From: Hamiltosporidium tvaerminnensis
Lineage: Eukaryota > Microsporidia > Dubosqiidae
DNA: 64,000 nt
Assembly: GCA_022605425.2 (NCBI GenBank)
Contig: CM061252.1
Location: forward strand, 186,001-250,000
Direction: 5' to 3'
The notes under the pieces were generated by a model, which was not told the origin of the DNA, did no database searches, and was given only the letters and a program-made list of their open reading frames with translations. The translations under genes were made by a program, and so were the position numbers. This document shows positions 31,648 through 43,261 of this stretch, piece after piece (positions within the stretch are counted from its first letter, which is position 1; each line of letters starts with the position of its first letter).

Positions 31648-34626
31648 GTCGAATACAATTTCCTTTCTATATATCTTTAAATTTTCCAGAAGAATTTAAA
31701 TTTGAGTCTAAAAATGTCATTTTTTGCAATTAAATCAAAAATAAATATAAAATTAGATAAAAATAATTGTCTTTGATTGCTTTTAAAATTTAGACTTAAC
31801 TTACTATATCCAAAAAAATTGTTGGAGAAAGATGTTATTGCAAACACTAAATTAAATTTAAAACTTTAAATCAAAATTTTGAACTTTTTAATTAAGATTA
31901 GATTAAAATTTATTTAGATCAGTTTTTCTTAACCTTTTAAATGAGCTGGAATCTTTAAATTTTAAAATATGTCTCGCTCTACACTGAAAAAGGGTTTCGA
32001 TTTTTTGCAAATTTGTTGTTTTTATTTAAAAAAAATGTACATTTAATTATCAAATAAGAAACCGTATTATTTTTATTAAAGATTAGACTGTTGTAACTTG
32101 TTATTTATAAATTTTGTGAAGCGAGGCTAATTTTCTGCAAGAGACTCACGAAGCCAGTAGTTGCATTTAAGCGAGTTTTCGCTTTAGTTTTATATAAAAA
32201 GGTGATTAAAACTCCTTTACACACAATTTGGTAGTAAAAAACGATAGAAGTAACTACAATGTTCCTTTTTCCAATTGTGGATAACCTTCTAATTTGTAAA
32301 ACAGGACTGTATAATTCTAATTGTTCTGATTTAATTGGAAAATCTCCACTAACTCGCATTTTAATAAGATCGTCTCTTTTGGAATCACTACCATCCATAG
32401 AACATTTTTTAATATGAATGTATTTAATTACATCCTTTAATTTTTGTAAATTTCAGTAGAAAATGGCCATTGATGGATTCGCTCATTAATTTCCAATGTA
32501 TTGCAATATCGAGTATATTAGTGTTTTTTTCATTTTTTATAACAACTCAATCAAAAAAGAGAAAGTTGAAAAAGTCCCATTTTCAACCTGACGTACTCAA
32601 ATTCCTAGTTTTCTAAAAAATTAAGATAATTTTTCATTTGAAATTATAATATTTCTAACAAATCTTTAGATTGATAAAGTAAATTTATTTAAATAGCTTA
32701 AATATAGGCTAAGTAGATTAGTCTTCGAATTGTGTCCTTACACACAAAATAGTTTACTAAATCACAATTTATACTAGTCGGAAACAGAATAATTTCTTCC
32801 CATAATTCAAAAACTCAACTGCGCTTTTAACCTTTAGAGAACCAATGTAATTCGGTGTGGTATAGAAGCAGTATGAGCAGAGCCGATTTATTTACAAATG
32901 AAACGAGAAATGTAATGATCAGAAGCCTGTAAACGGATATGTTTTACTACGTTAAGAAAACACTTAGAGAATGTTTTTAAGTTTTCGGCAATGTAACATG
33001 TAATGCGTTATTTAACAGGCGAATATTATTTTTTCTGGTGTGAAATAATCCAGCATTTTTCCTTAAAATTGCTGGGGCCTATGGCGCAGACAAATCTTAT
33101 CACACTCGATGATAACTGATACAAAAAAATTTCAAATCCAAATAAAAACATAAATTCTTTCGGAATTCAGATCCAATGGGTCCCAAAATAGAAATTTCTC
33201 TATTCTTTTTTTTTCTTTTTCATATTTTAAAAATACCACGAACTGGCTGCAATTATCAACATCATTTGACTCATTCGGTTGTATACTTATTTTTTGTGAA
33301 CTTACATTCTTCGTCTATTACCTGGAGTAAAATATCTTTATTAAGATCTTGGATTCGAGATAGAATTATCTCGTTCGACAACCGGATCTTTTAGGTTATG
33401 TTACTGTTTCTGAAAAAAAATCTTTTTACCATTATAAATGCGCGGGGTTTTATCGATTTGGGGCAACCTTTGAGTTTTTTCTCTATACACAGATATGCTA
33501 CTTGAAAGGACGCTTTCAAAAACGGATTTTGAATTTCTGGCCCGCATAATTCTGGGAGGGTACCACCAGAATCAAATTCGGACTTTTTATGACTTCACGT
33601 TGTTATTGCTATGGGTACCTTTATCACTATGCAGATTTTGAAATGCTCTAGTAACTTTGATGACTTGAGATTGCAGTTTGAAAATATCTTGGAACATAAT
33701 ATGCATTTAAATCGTTTCTACCATTTTTTTATTGCACAAGTGAATTTATATGCAGCATAAATTCTGTTATATTGGCCTTTTTTGGACATAGATGTGTTCA
33801 CTTAATCAATTCAATTATGTTATTTTGAAATAAATTATATTTTGGAAATAACAAAATTTGATTCAGCAAAATATTATTTAGAATACGTAAGAAAGGTTTC
33901 TACGTTTGTATTATCAAAAATCTCTTCGACTAGAATCTCTGACTAATTAAAAAGTTATAAATTGGCCCGAAATGTTTATAATCGGATGCTTAAATACGTT
34001 CTATTTATTCTTCTCAAAGAGATTTCTTAACCAACTGCCGATAACTCTAATGGTAGACTCAGGCAATATGAATGAGAGACGCTGCCTTGGTGTTTAGTAA
34101 TTTTTGGCTTTTTTTCGCCGATGCGCATCCGTGTAACAATGAACAAGACTGTTTATGATTCTGTTGGTGATCTTATTCAAAGCAGTAAAATATTCCTTTA
34201 AGATACTTTTTTACGTTTTTCCTTGACTTTGAAAGTTTGTATTTTCTTGCAAAAACAATTTAACCAAAATTTCTGTATGAACTTAAGCTTTTGACAGAGG
34301 ATTTTTCCGGTCCCCATAAGTACCTTACGCTCCCCCTGGTACAAGCACCCCTGGTTAAAAGACCCCTGCATAAAGAAGTTAAAAATAGCTATAAAATAAG
34401 AGTAGAATATAAAAAAGATAAGGATTTTAAAATTTTAGAAGAATATACATTAACCCTTAAAAGTCATTTTAAACCGGAACTTTATTCAATGAATTTAATT
34501 ACAAGCCTAATATACCATAGTAATATCAATTATTCTAAATATAATTTTAATTAAATTCTTTTATCAATAAGAGTATGATTTTTTTTAAAAAATCTACAAC
34601 AAAAATGTTTCTTAAAGTTAATCATT
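31648..34626. other. AT-rich, about 3 kb, one weak ORF
   Basis: Apart from the weak frame at 32105-32398, no gene or repeat was recognised. The frame 33176-33394 (plus) is Phe-rich chance sequence. The frame 34291-34554 (plus) lacks an ATG and is not supported. Confidence 0.4.
32105..32398 (-). CDS. Hypothetical protein, 97 residues (weak)
   Basis: This is an ATG-initiated frame with a charged N terminus (MDGSDSKRDDLIKMRVSGDF) and a hydrophobic middle (RNIVVTSIVFYYQIV, VLITFLY) that could be one membrane segment. I recognise no family, and nothing nearby supports expression. The composition is less extreme than the surrounding DNA, which is the only reason to list it; it may equally be a remnant or chance frame. 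Confidence 0.2.
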   Translation of the reverse strand: MDGSDSKRDDLIKMRVSGDFPIKSEQLELYSPVLQIRRLSTIGKRNIVVTSIVFYYQIVCKGVLITFLYKTKAKTRLNATTGFVSLLQKISLASQNL

Positions 34627-34638
34627 GTTCGAATGAGT

Positions 34639-34998
34639 ATTCAGTCTATAGTACTTAAGAAGACAGTCGGCACAATTTCCTGTGATCGACGAAGAGGACT
34701 TGAGTCAAGAATAAATGCCGAAGAGAGCTTCAATGGGTGTTATTATGAAAGAAGAGCTGCATGAGGAACCAACACTCCCTTTAAAAGGAGCGAAGAGAAA
34801 TAAAGATGGTGTTAAAATTTCAAAAACAAAGAACAATACACTCCTTATTTCACAAGAAGGAACCACGTTAGAGGAACCGACCATAAACATAAATGAAGAT
34901 TCGGATTTATAAGAAGAGACAGGAGTGGTTAAAAGGGTAGAAGAAAACATATAAAATGGTAAAAATATTAAAACCCAGATTTTCATTGAATAAAATAA
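34639..34998 (+). mobile_element. Non-LTR retrotransposon copy 3, severely 5'-truncated
   Basis: These 360 bp match the last part of copy 1 (from 'attcagtctatagtactt' to the 3' end). They are flanked by 'gttcgaatgagt' (34627-34638) and 'gttcgaatgtgt' (34999-35010), a 12-bp duplication with one mismatch. It differs from copies 1 and 2 by many substitutions, an about 10-bp deletion within the 'gagagctgggagagagc' region and a TAA in place of GAA near 34910, so it is the oldest of the three. Confidence 0.93.
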
Positions 34999-35010
34999 GT
35001 TCGAATGTGT

Positions 35011-35744
35011 ATATCTATCAAAGTGAAGTATTAATTTTAATCAAAAAAATATAATTATTCGATTTATGTTTTTAATTTTAAAGGATGTTTGTCTTTTACT
35101 ACAAAATAGATTTAGTTCAACAAGAATATTCCTTTATAGAACATGATTTTAGCTAAATACATACTAGATTTTACTTACTAACGATACTAAATTAATGCCA
35201 TCTTTAAAAATTAGTCTAGCCTTATTTTATTTATTTTTAACCTTAAAAACACATTTCGCTAAACATCAAAATCAAAAACTGAATATAGCGATACTTGATA
35301 AAAAAAATGAACAGAAAAAAAGTTGGGAATATATCGAGACTAACATAAACAGAAACGAGTTTTCTGTCTAGTGCTTCAACCGCAAGAACTTATTTAATCC
35401 AATATATAATAATTGATTAAGTGGCATAGAAATATCATAAACCTTGGTACATTTTTTGGTAAACTATAAAATAGAGAATAAAATTTCATTATTTTTCTTT
35501 GGAAATATTTATTTAATAGTTGCTTTGAAGTTTCTAAGATAAATATCAAGCATCAAAAAGTAGGTTTGTTTTCAGTAAAAGATGGAAATATTTAAAGTTT
35601 GGAATTTTTTGTAAAAGAAAAATTAAATGAAAATATAATATAGAAATAAAGCTAGAAGGGGAATATTTAAAATGATTAAAACATTGAAGACATACTTTAA
35701 AACCATTTTTGAAACCTAATTAATTTACTCACCCATAATCAACT
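35011..35744. other. AT-rich intergenic
   Basis: No feature was recognised. Confidence 0.5.
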
Positions 35745-35978
35745 TATTCCCCTGCTTGCCAGGAGCAGAATTGGCTTAGTGTATTCTCTGCTTGTCGTAA
35801 AAGGCGACAAAAGAGACTGGCTCTTCTGGGTGGGGTTGGGATAACAGCCTACTCGGTAAAACCATCTTGTTATAAACCCCAAAAAAGTAAATTAACCCTC
35901 TGTAAACAGACCGAAGGTGGTATTACGGAGAGAGACCAGGGCTTTTACAGGGCTGTAATGCCTAGGATGAATAAAAAA
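35745..35978 (+). repeat. GC-richer ~220-bp interspersed repeat, copy 1
   Basis: This is a GC-rich island in AT-rich DNA. It contains 'tattctctgcttgtcgtaaa', 'aggcgacaaaagagactggc', 'gttgggataacagcctactc' and 'cagggctgtaatgcc', and ends 'gatgaataaaaaa'. The same blocks occur inverted at 42817-43025. The A-rich 3' end suggests a retroposed element. I recall similar 'gtaaaaggcgac...' sequences in animal interspersed repeats, but this could not be verified here. Confidence 0.65.
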
Positions 35979-36299
35979 TCAACATATGCTACAGTGCAAG
36001 ACAAATATTAGGACATCATATGTCTTCGCTTTGATCTCATATTATTGCTCGGTTTAATCTTATTTTTAGAGTTGTAATATATTGGGTGTTAATATAATTT
36101 TGAATATTTTTGTCGTCATCTAACGAAAATCACATAAAGTATTTAGGTCTAATTCTACTTGAAAGATTATTCGCGATTATAAATTTGTTAATTATTAAAC
36201 ATATTTTATTTAATTATAAATTACTAATGAACGAGCGAGAATATATGTTTCTTTCCTAATCTGCTTTTTTCCAATCTACCACTGTGTGTTTCTTCTTTA
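35979..36299. other. AT-rich intergenic
   Basis: No feature was recognised. Confidence 0.5.
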
Positions 36300-36736
36300 T
36301 TAAAAAAATTTATCTGGAAAACTATTTATATTATCGAAAGATTGCATTTTCCTTACACTTGAACCCCGAAACATATATGGATTAAAATTAGCCGCAATGT
36401 TTTGCTTAACATTGTGATTTCCGTTATCTACTTTTTCCTTTTCTATCTGAAGCGATATCTCATCATTGAAATCGAAATTAATTCTATTCAAAATATTTTC
36501 TATTTTTTATCTAAAGATCTCATTTCCATGTCTTCATCAGTGGTATTATCAGCAGGAGAAATGTTTTTTGCCGTTGATGTTTCATTCATCATTTTAAAGT
36601 TCGGATGTCTACCACGCAAAATAGGGAGATATAAAAAATTTGAATTATTTGTTATCACAGGCTCATAATTATCAGATCTTGACGGATATATTTCAGATGT
36701 TGTTGCATTTATAGAATAAAAATTATCGAGATACAA
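36300..36736 (-). pseudogene. Unknown polar protein, broken at an A-run
   Basis: Two adjacent minus-strand frames (36736-36500 and 36491-36300) look like one ~145-residue polar protein. The first ends DEDMEMRSLDKK then TAG right after a six-A run; the second continues in the next frame with NRINFDFNDEISLQIEKEK. One extra A would join them. Neither part has its own ATG in frame, and the upstream frame is closed by a stop directly before 36736, so the start is also lost or in another frame. Asn, Ser, Asp and Glu dominate; no domain was recognised. Probably a decayed lineage-specific gene. Confidence 0.35.
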
Positions 36737-38851
36737 AAATTATGCATTTTCAAATAAAATTTATATTTATTTATACTTTTCATAAATTCGAAATAATTTT
36801 AATTTAGACCTTTATACAAATTATCAATTAATTGTAAAATAATTTGATTGTAATCAAAATATAATATGGTTTCAAATTAAAAATGGTAGCAAAATCTCTT
36901 ATAGAAAAAAATTCCAAGTTATTTAAGAGTTAATTTAATCGAATAAAAAATTTTTTAAACAGTTAATTAAAAATCAATTTATGTTAGATACAAGATCATG
37001 CCACTGGCCTAATGTGAAACATATTTTGTAAAATGAAGAGAATACCAAGTTTAAACCCCTATAGTCTGTGACTTTTAGCATACTCATTAAAAACCGGAAG
37101 AACAAACACAAAAAGTAAAAGAAGACTTCTAACAGAAAGACAGATATAAAATTCCATCACGCTCATATGAAAGATATATTAGAGTATGGAAGTATGTAAA
37201 ATTTAAATTAAAATGTTTAAATAAAAGACAAAAAGCCTTTCCGAAATCTATATCTTATTACTCGTTCTATTTTTATCAACTCTCGATTTTGAGAAAATTT
37301 AATATTACCACTGTATTTTTATGTTAAAGTATACAGGTTTATTATCTATACATAATAATGTGATGATAGAAACTTTAATTCAACCAAAAAGATGGTTTTA
37401 GCCCAATTAAATATAATTACAGGAAAATAAAAATCTTATAAGTAAATTCAAATTCCAATAGGTTATTGTTTTTTTGGTAAAGCTTAAGCATCATGAATTA
37501 TCATCTAAAGTGTATTATAGCTATCAAAATGCCATTAACTAAAATTTTACAACTTAATTTCAAAAACATTATATTTTATTAATATCGAAAGATATATAGT
37601 TCTAATTAAAAAGATAACAGGAAAAACTATACATGCTATGTTGATAAAATTTTTATATTGGCATCATTCTATTTAATAATTTATTGATCGTTTTCAATTT
37701 TAAGTACGTTTATAAAAAATCGAGAAGTTATATGGATCAATAAGCATTTATCATAAAAAATACTTAATTTATTACAAGCTCAATGTATTTTTCGGCTAAA
37801 ATATTAGGAAATAGAATTTAAAGAAATTCAATACAAATAAATATAAATTATATTTAGTGCAACAGGAGAAATAAAGAATAATCCAGCAGATTGGAATCAG
37901 TAAAATAATTACACTACTAACTTGAACAACTATTGCATGGCTGTTTTAAATTTGAAAAATTCTTTTTGATTTTAAGTTTAAACTGAGATCAGAATATAGA
38001 TAAGAAAAAAATCATTGTAGAAAACTTACTAGCTACATCCTTAAATGATATTATGTAACAATAATGATTTTGAATACCAAGCTATAAATATTAAAAACGG
38101 TTGAGAATAATGTTTCTAATCCTAGATTTCGGGTTTCAAATTAATAAAAGCAAAACTAATTGTGAATTAAGAATATACCTAAATATATTTAGCAAAAATT
38201 TCAATTTTTATCTTTGAAATTAATATTGTTGTGATAAAATTAAAAAAAAGAATCAAAACTTCAATCATATTAAAATGCAAGAAAAAAATAATCTTATTTC
38301 TAAATGCTTTAATGTTATTTTAACATTCGAATTTTTAAGTTGGTTTAAAGTTAGAAAAAAAAATATTTAATTGTAGACAATAGTTCTCAAATAAACCTTT
38401 TAATATAAAGTTAAGATAAGTTTTCAGAGTGAATAAATTCTAAATTTGCATGCATAAGTTTAATTTCATGTCAAAGATATTGTATAAATTTATAATTTTT
38501 AAAGAAAATTTCTTCAAAAACTTATATTAGCACAGTAAAAACATTACCTTTTTAAATTTTGCTGAAAATATACTCTCCATGGTATATTTAAAATCAAAAA
38601 CGAAGGAAAACAAGTTTAATTTATACGTTGTATAATTATTTTCTCTCGAATATAAATTATTATCATAAGCAGCTTTTTTGAATATATAGACCATTTTTAT
38701 GAATAGTTTTATTTAAAACAAAAATAAATCCGACATTTATGTTTTAAGCTCTATAATTTCTCGACTAATTTTTCCTAGAATATCATCGAGTATCAATTTG
38801 AGTGATTGTATCATAAAATAATTCGTAAAAAGAGAATATTATTAAAGAAAG
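36737..38851. other. AT-rich intergenic, 2.1 kb
   Basis: No gene, repeat family member or tandem array was recognised. Confidence 0.5.
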
Positions 38852-39584
38852 TGATTAGAGTGGATACCAAAATGAAAACTATCTGCTTGACGATGACCTA
38901 TTGAAATTGTTGCGAAAATCCTTGTTTGGATGTTTTTTTAGATAAAACCACATTAAATTTTATGTTTTTAGTGATGATTTGAACATAAAAGAGCACGTCT
39001 ACAAATTAATAAGACTTTTTATACCTAGAAAGTTGTATTTGTTTGTAAATATGCTAGTAAAAACATTAGAACTTGTCTTTATTGCCATATAATCATATCA
39101 GAACCTGTCTTTATTGCCATACAAATACATGAAAACTTTGCTTCACTACTCTAGTAGAAGATATAGTGCTTAGAGATATAAAAAAACCATACCTTTAAAA
39201 AAAAGAAATTCTATAAGGAGGTCATACCTGAGATATGACACTGCAACGTCTAGGTAGATTTTATCTATGTCGGCGAAAAATTTCTTATTTTTAAGTCCAT
39301 TTGATTCGGAATCTGTCGAGTAATTTGAATGCAGTTATTCTTGGGAAGAGGGAGTCGGGTTTCTGCATGTAATCAATTATTAGAAACAAAAATTAAAGAG
39401 TTTCGGAAAACCGGCTCACCTAATATTTGTTCAGAAATCTTTTGGTATAAATTCTTTATAATGTAAATGTCGTTGAAGATGCCGATTGAACGATATAGCG
39501 CAATAATTTATTTTAAAGACAAAACCGCGTTAATAACATGAAAAAAATATACGAAATGCACTTTTATAAGAAAATGTGATATTT
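38852..39584 (+). repeat. Dispersed repeat, long subtype
   Basis: Starts 'gtggataccaaaatgaaaac' and keeps the internal blocks 'ggaggtcatacctgagatat' and 'aagaaaatgtgata'. It also contains a local duplication ('gaacctgtctttattgccata' type) at 39060-39125. Confidence 0.6.
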
Positions 39585-39696
39585 TTAAATAGAAAACTTA
39601 ATTTTTGAAATTGAATTTATTTAGTTTTTTTAATAAAAACGAAAATTTAAAAGCAATAAAATATGTGTTTAGAGCATATTTACTAATAAGATATAT

Positions 39697-40225
39697 TTAA
39701 ACATGAGGTGAAACTAAGATTTCTTTTTTCAAGTCATTTTTTATTAATTTTCCTGAAGGCACCCATTTTTCACCAAATGTTATAATCTTCTGTAAATGCT
39801 TTATTTATTGATAAATTGTGATCATCTTTATTTCGCGTTGAGGAATCATTTTCATATATTTTAAATTCGGACATAAAATCTTTTTTTGTTTTTTGAGTTA
39901 CTTTATTTCTTCTTTTTATTTTCATATTATTCTCAAAATCAGTATCGGAATTTCGATTTTATTTTTTCATATGCCTTTTTAACTTTGTTTTCAAGGTCTT
40001 GAACCCATAAATCGTTAAAATATTTATATGTATTAAACCGATCTTTTATATTCATATTTTTTGTAATGTTAGTCGGGTTTTTATATTATGCAAAAAGAAT
40101 TGTATTAGTGTAAAGTATAATCGTCATTTATTATCTCCGAACCCGGTATATTTCCATTTAAAGATCCTTTCATTGAACATTGTTGCTTCTACAATACAGA
40201 TTATCATCAATATACATAGAGCCAT
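39697..40225 (-). pseudogene. Secreted paralogous protein, copy B (decayed)
   Basis: This is the paralogue of 31127-31647. The ATG at 40223-40225 opens MALCILMIICIVEATMF, aligning with the leader of copy A. Later the conserved middle NIKDRFNTYKYFNDLWVQDL aligns with NIKNRFGKYKNSTDLWIKEL of copy A, and the last codons (GKLIKNDLKKEIL, then TAA at 39697-39699) align with its C terminus. Early stops and frame changes split it into at least three frames, so it cannot make the full protein. It confirms that this is a gene family rather than chance reading frames. Confidence 0.6.
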
Positions 40226-40504
40226 TCTCCTATACAATTTCGTTTATATTTATGCTTTTGTAAATTCTAGATATATGCTAATTTGAGTCTCAAGATCTAA
40301 TTTTGGAATTAATTTAACCATAATTAAAACTTGTAATAAATTATTTTCTTTTGATATGTTTAACAAAGACTATTAAAGTTACCATATCTTGCAAAATATT
40401 TAACATGCTTATGATTCTTACAAAAATTAATCAATAATTTGAATTTAAAGTCATAATTTCTATCCATTAATTAAGCATAGAATGAAATATTTATTTAAAT
40501 TAAC

Positions 40505-40737
40505 TTACTTACTTAATCCGTTCCTCTTTTACCTCTCAGTGTCGAGGATAACAAATAAATGTTTTCCATTTGTTTCTTTTGATCAGTTGTAACTCCGAGT
40601 TATAAGGGAATTAGCCTATATCCAGCGTGGTTTATATTCCATCACAATGACAGCAATGATTTTAATACGAATTATACAGATTCATTACCAAGCATAATTT
40701 TTTTAATGTGGTTATCCTTCCTCCACCGCATTTAAAT
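40505..40737 (-). repeat. Dispersed repeat, short subtype, inverted
   Basis: Read on the minus strand it begins 'gtggaggaaggataaccac', includes 'ctatataggctaattccctt'-type sequence and ends in 'taagtaagtaagtta', a TAAG-repeat tail. Confidence 0.65.
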
Positions 40738-41029
40738 TAAAACTTATTTAAAATGCAATGAAAATTTAAATTCTTATATTGAATTATTTCCTAATACAAG
40801 GTAAATATAAAGAAAATGTTTCTATGAGTAATTTTTGAGAATTTAAAGATTTCTACTAGATCTTTAAGTATTTATTAGGAATTTACTAAACACTTTTTAG
40901 CAAATAATTTGAAATATAGGCTTTAATATGGTGATGCCTTGGTTGCATCAATTTTTTGAACTTCTAAAAATATTTCAAGATTTTAAAAAAATTCTTTTTC
41001 TAAATTATTAACTACAATTCATGAATAAA

Positions 41030-41735
41030 TATATAATCTTCAGAAAAATTTGCATGATTTATATTGTTTTCGTGATATTAACGAAGTTATGGGTAATGCC
41101 TTGATTAATTATTCTTAATAAACCATCGATTTCTGTTAGAGACCTGATATAGTAAGTTGTTCACTAGGAGGTATTCAGTACCCATTGATGAGCAAGAGCT
41201 TTGTCCGGTTTCTACGTCTACCGTTTTTTGTTTGCCATCGCAAGCCAAATCTCACTTTGGATTTTATAAGACTATTAGCGTTTCACCCTACTCTGACTTT
41301 CAAAATTCAATATAATTAGCCAGAATATTTCTTAGCAACTTAAAGGGTTAGTCCAGGAGTTATAATGCTATATTATCAGATATAATCTGCTATCTAGCAT
41401 TCCTCTCTTTGTGAAAGGCTTGTTTTTTTTGTATCTTCACGGTTCTTAATTTATTAATACATAGAAACAAGGCTATGTTTTTTAAGCTTTTAATATCGAC
41501 TATCTACAATTTTAGTCTTCATTTTCATCAAATCACATAAAAAAACTACAAAATAATTTTTAAGAAATTTTTTGTCTTTTACAGACCACTTCTTTCAGAT
41601 ACACATTCCTACCGAGCTACCAAAAATGCGGTTTAGTTTTCTTTAAACAAAAAATATAACACTTGTTTTCAAGTTAATTTCACATACTCATTATCAAGAA
41701 GATATTTTTCAACGTGGTTAATCTCCATCTATCAT
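41030..41735 (-). repeat. Dispersed repeat, long subtype, inverted
   Basis: On the minus strand it starts 'ggagattaaccacgttgaaa' (near 41735), passes 'agcagattatatctgataat', and ends near 41070 in sequence equivalent to 'gttaatgtcatgaaaac'. Together with 41791-42430 it makes a head-to-head inverted pair. Confidence 0.6.
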
Positions 41736-41790
41736 TCATTCGACTACAAATAATAACATTTAAAATTTACAGTTATAAGCAATCTTAATG

Positions 41791-42430
41791 TGGAGAATAA
41801 TAACTTAAAAAACTTTCTTATTGGAAACGAAGAGGTGAAATTGATGTATAAAATCATTGTTTACATTTTTCTTGAGAATAAAACCACAATACATTTTTGG
41901 CTTTCCCTCCGAGTTTGCACGAGAAGGCCTACTAATCTGCGAAACTTTTAGATAATTACCATGTAAAATTATCGAAACCCAGTCTTTCTCATTAGGTTGA
42001 AAGACCTTGCGACTGGGAGGTACAAAAATATAACCATTTTAAGTCGAGAAAGCTAAATAGCAGGTTATACATGTTGGTATGACATTGCACTGTATAGAAG
42101 AATCCCGTGTAGTTCGCTACGGAATATCTTAGCTAGAGGTTTATTGGATTTGGGTGTTTTGGCTACAGTCAAATGCTCCATAGTCTAGATTGAGCTCAGG
42201 AGTGGTTCGACTTTCAGTCACACCCCATGCAACGGATATTAAAAAACTCCGATCAACTGCCTTTCTGGTTAATTGGGTTCGCAAACATTTTAGAGAAAGA
42301 CTTTGGAATATAGGTATCGTAAAGAGTATCAATAGAGGCACAGGAAGCGCGGATTTATGTTAAACCAGAACTGCGTTAGTGTCATGAAAACAATATAACA
42401 CCTGCCACTGTTTTTTTGAAGGATGTGATA
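41791..42430 (+). repeat. Dispersed repeat, long subtype
   Basis: This copy is close to 4375-5095: 'gctaaatagcaggttataca', 'ttggtatgacattgcactgt', 'caccccatgcaacggatatt' and 'gttaaaccagaactgcgtta' all match in order. Open frames inside (42141-42341, minus) are not credited as genes. Confidence 0.75.
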
Positions 42431-42816
42431 TTCAAATAAAAAAAATTGTAAAAGATTCTAGCTTTATAACTTTTGTTTTGAAGCAAAAGACAATCAACAC
42501 AGATTCTTGAAAAGCTTATTGGCTTTCTAACCAATATTGTTCGTTTTTTTACTAAAAATAAATTTATTTACAAGATACTTTGTGCTTATTAGGTTATTAT
42601 TTATAACCAAATTTTCTTTAGGATATATAGGATTACGAATAGTGGTTTTAAGTAAATATCACATTATATTTCATTGACAAACAATATATTCGTTATACCA
42701 GCAAAATTATATCCCTTCCCGGTTTTCTTTGATTTTGACATCTAAATGTGAATTTTCTAATAAAAATCTGGAATATGACTTTTGCGTAAATATTATTAGA
42801 ATAAAAATTAAATTTT
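42431..42816. other. AT-rich intergenic
   Basis: No feature was recognised. Confidence 0.5.
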
Positions 42817-43025
42817 ATTATCGTCATCGCAACTATAGCCCTGCAAGAGCCTTAGCCGCCTCGATAATCACTCCTATGGGTATTTTTCCAGTGGGATTGT
42901 TTACTTTTTCGGGCTTCGTAACAATGTAGTTTTAAAGAGTGGGTTGTTAGCCCAACGCCAACCTGGAATGTCAGTCCCTTTTCGTCACCTCTCAAGGCAA
43001 GCAGAGAATACTCCAAACCAATTAT
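42817..43025 (-). repeat. GC-richer ~220-bp interspersed repeat, copy 2, inverted
   Basis: On the minus strand it reads 'gagtattctctgcttgcctt', 'gttgggctaacaacccactc', 'cttgcagggctatagttgcg' and ends 'gatgacgataataaaa', matching 35745-35978 block for block. The plus-strand open frames over it (42729-42929, 42944-43228) are by-products. Confidence 0.65.
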
Positions 43026-43245
43026 TCACACGGCATGAAGGGCAATCTAAATATTATATAATATTCTATAATGTTAATATATTATTTCATAGACAATATA
43101 AAGCTTTATTACTTAAATATTTAAAGGTATATTTTACGTCTTTATACCGTAAAAACAATCGCAACTGTCTTAATTACCAAGGTATACACAATCCAAACCT
43201 TTTTTTACTTCTTTTGATTTTTTTATAAATTTTCTTATAAAAATA

Positions 43246-43250
43246 CACCC
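43246..43250 (+). promoter_or_regulatory. CCC motif before the start codon
   Basis: 'cacccgac' lies 11 bases upstream of ATG 43262 in otherwise A/T-only sequence. C-triplet motifs just before the start codon are reported for microsporidian genes; SEC27 in this window has a similar C-run. Confidence 0.4.
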
Positions 43251-43261
43251 GACTTTTTTAT

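Noticed and set aside
34291..34554. 87-residue plus-strand frame upstream of retrotransposon copy 3
   Set aside because: No ATG start, no homology to the retrotransposon or other genes recognised.
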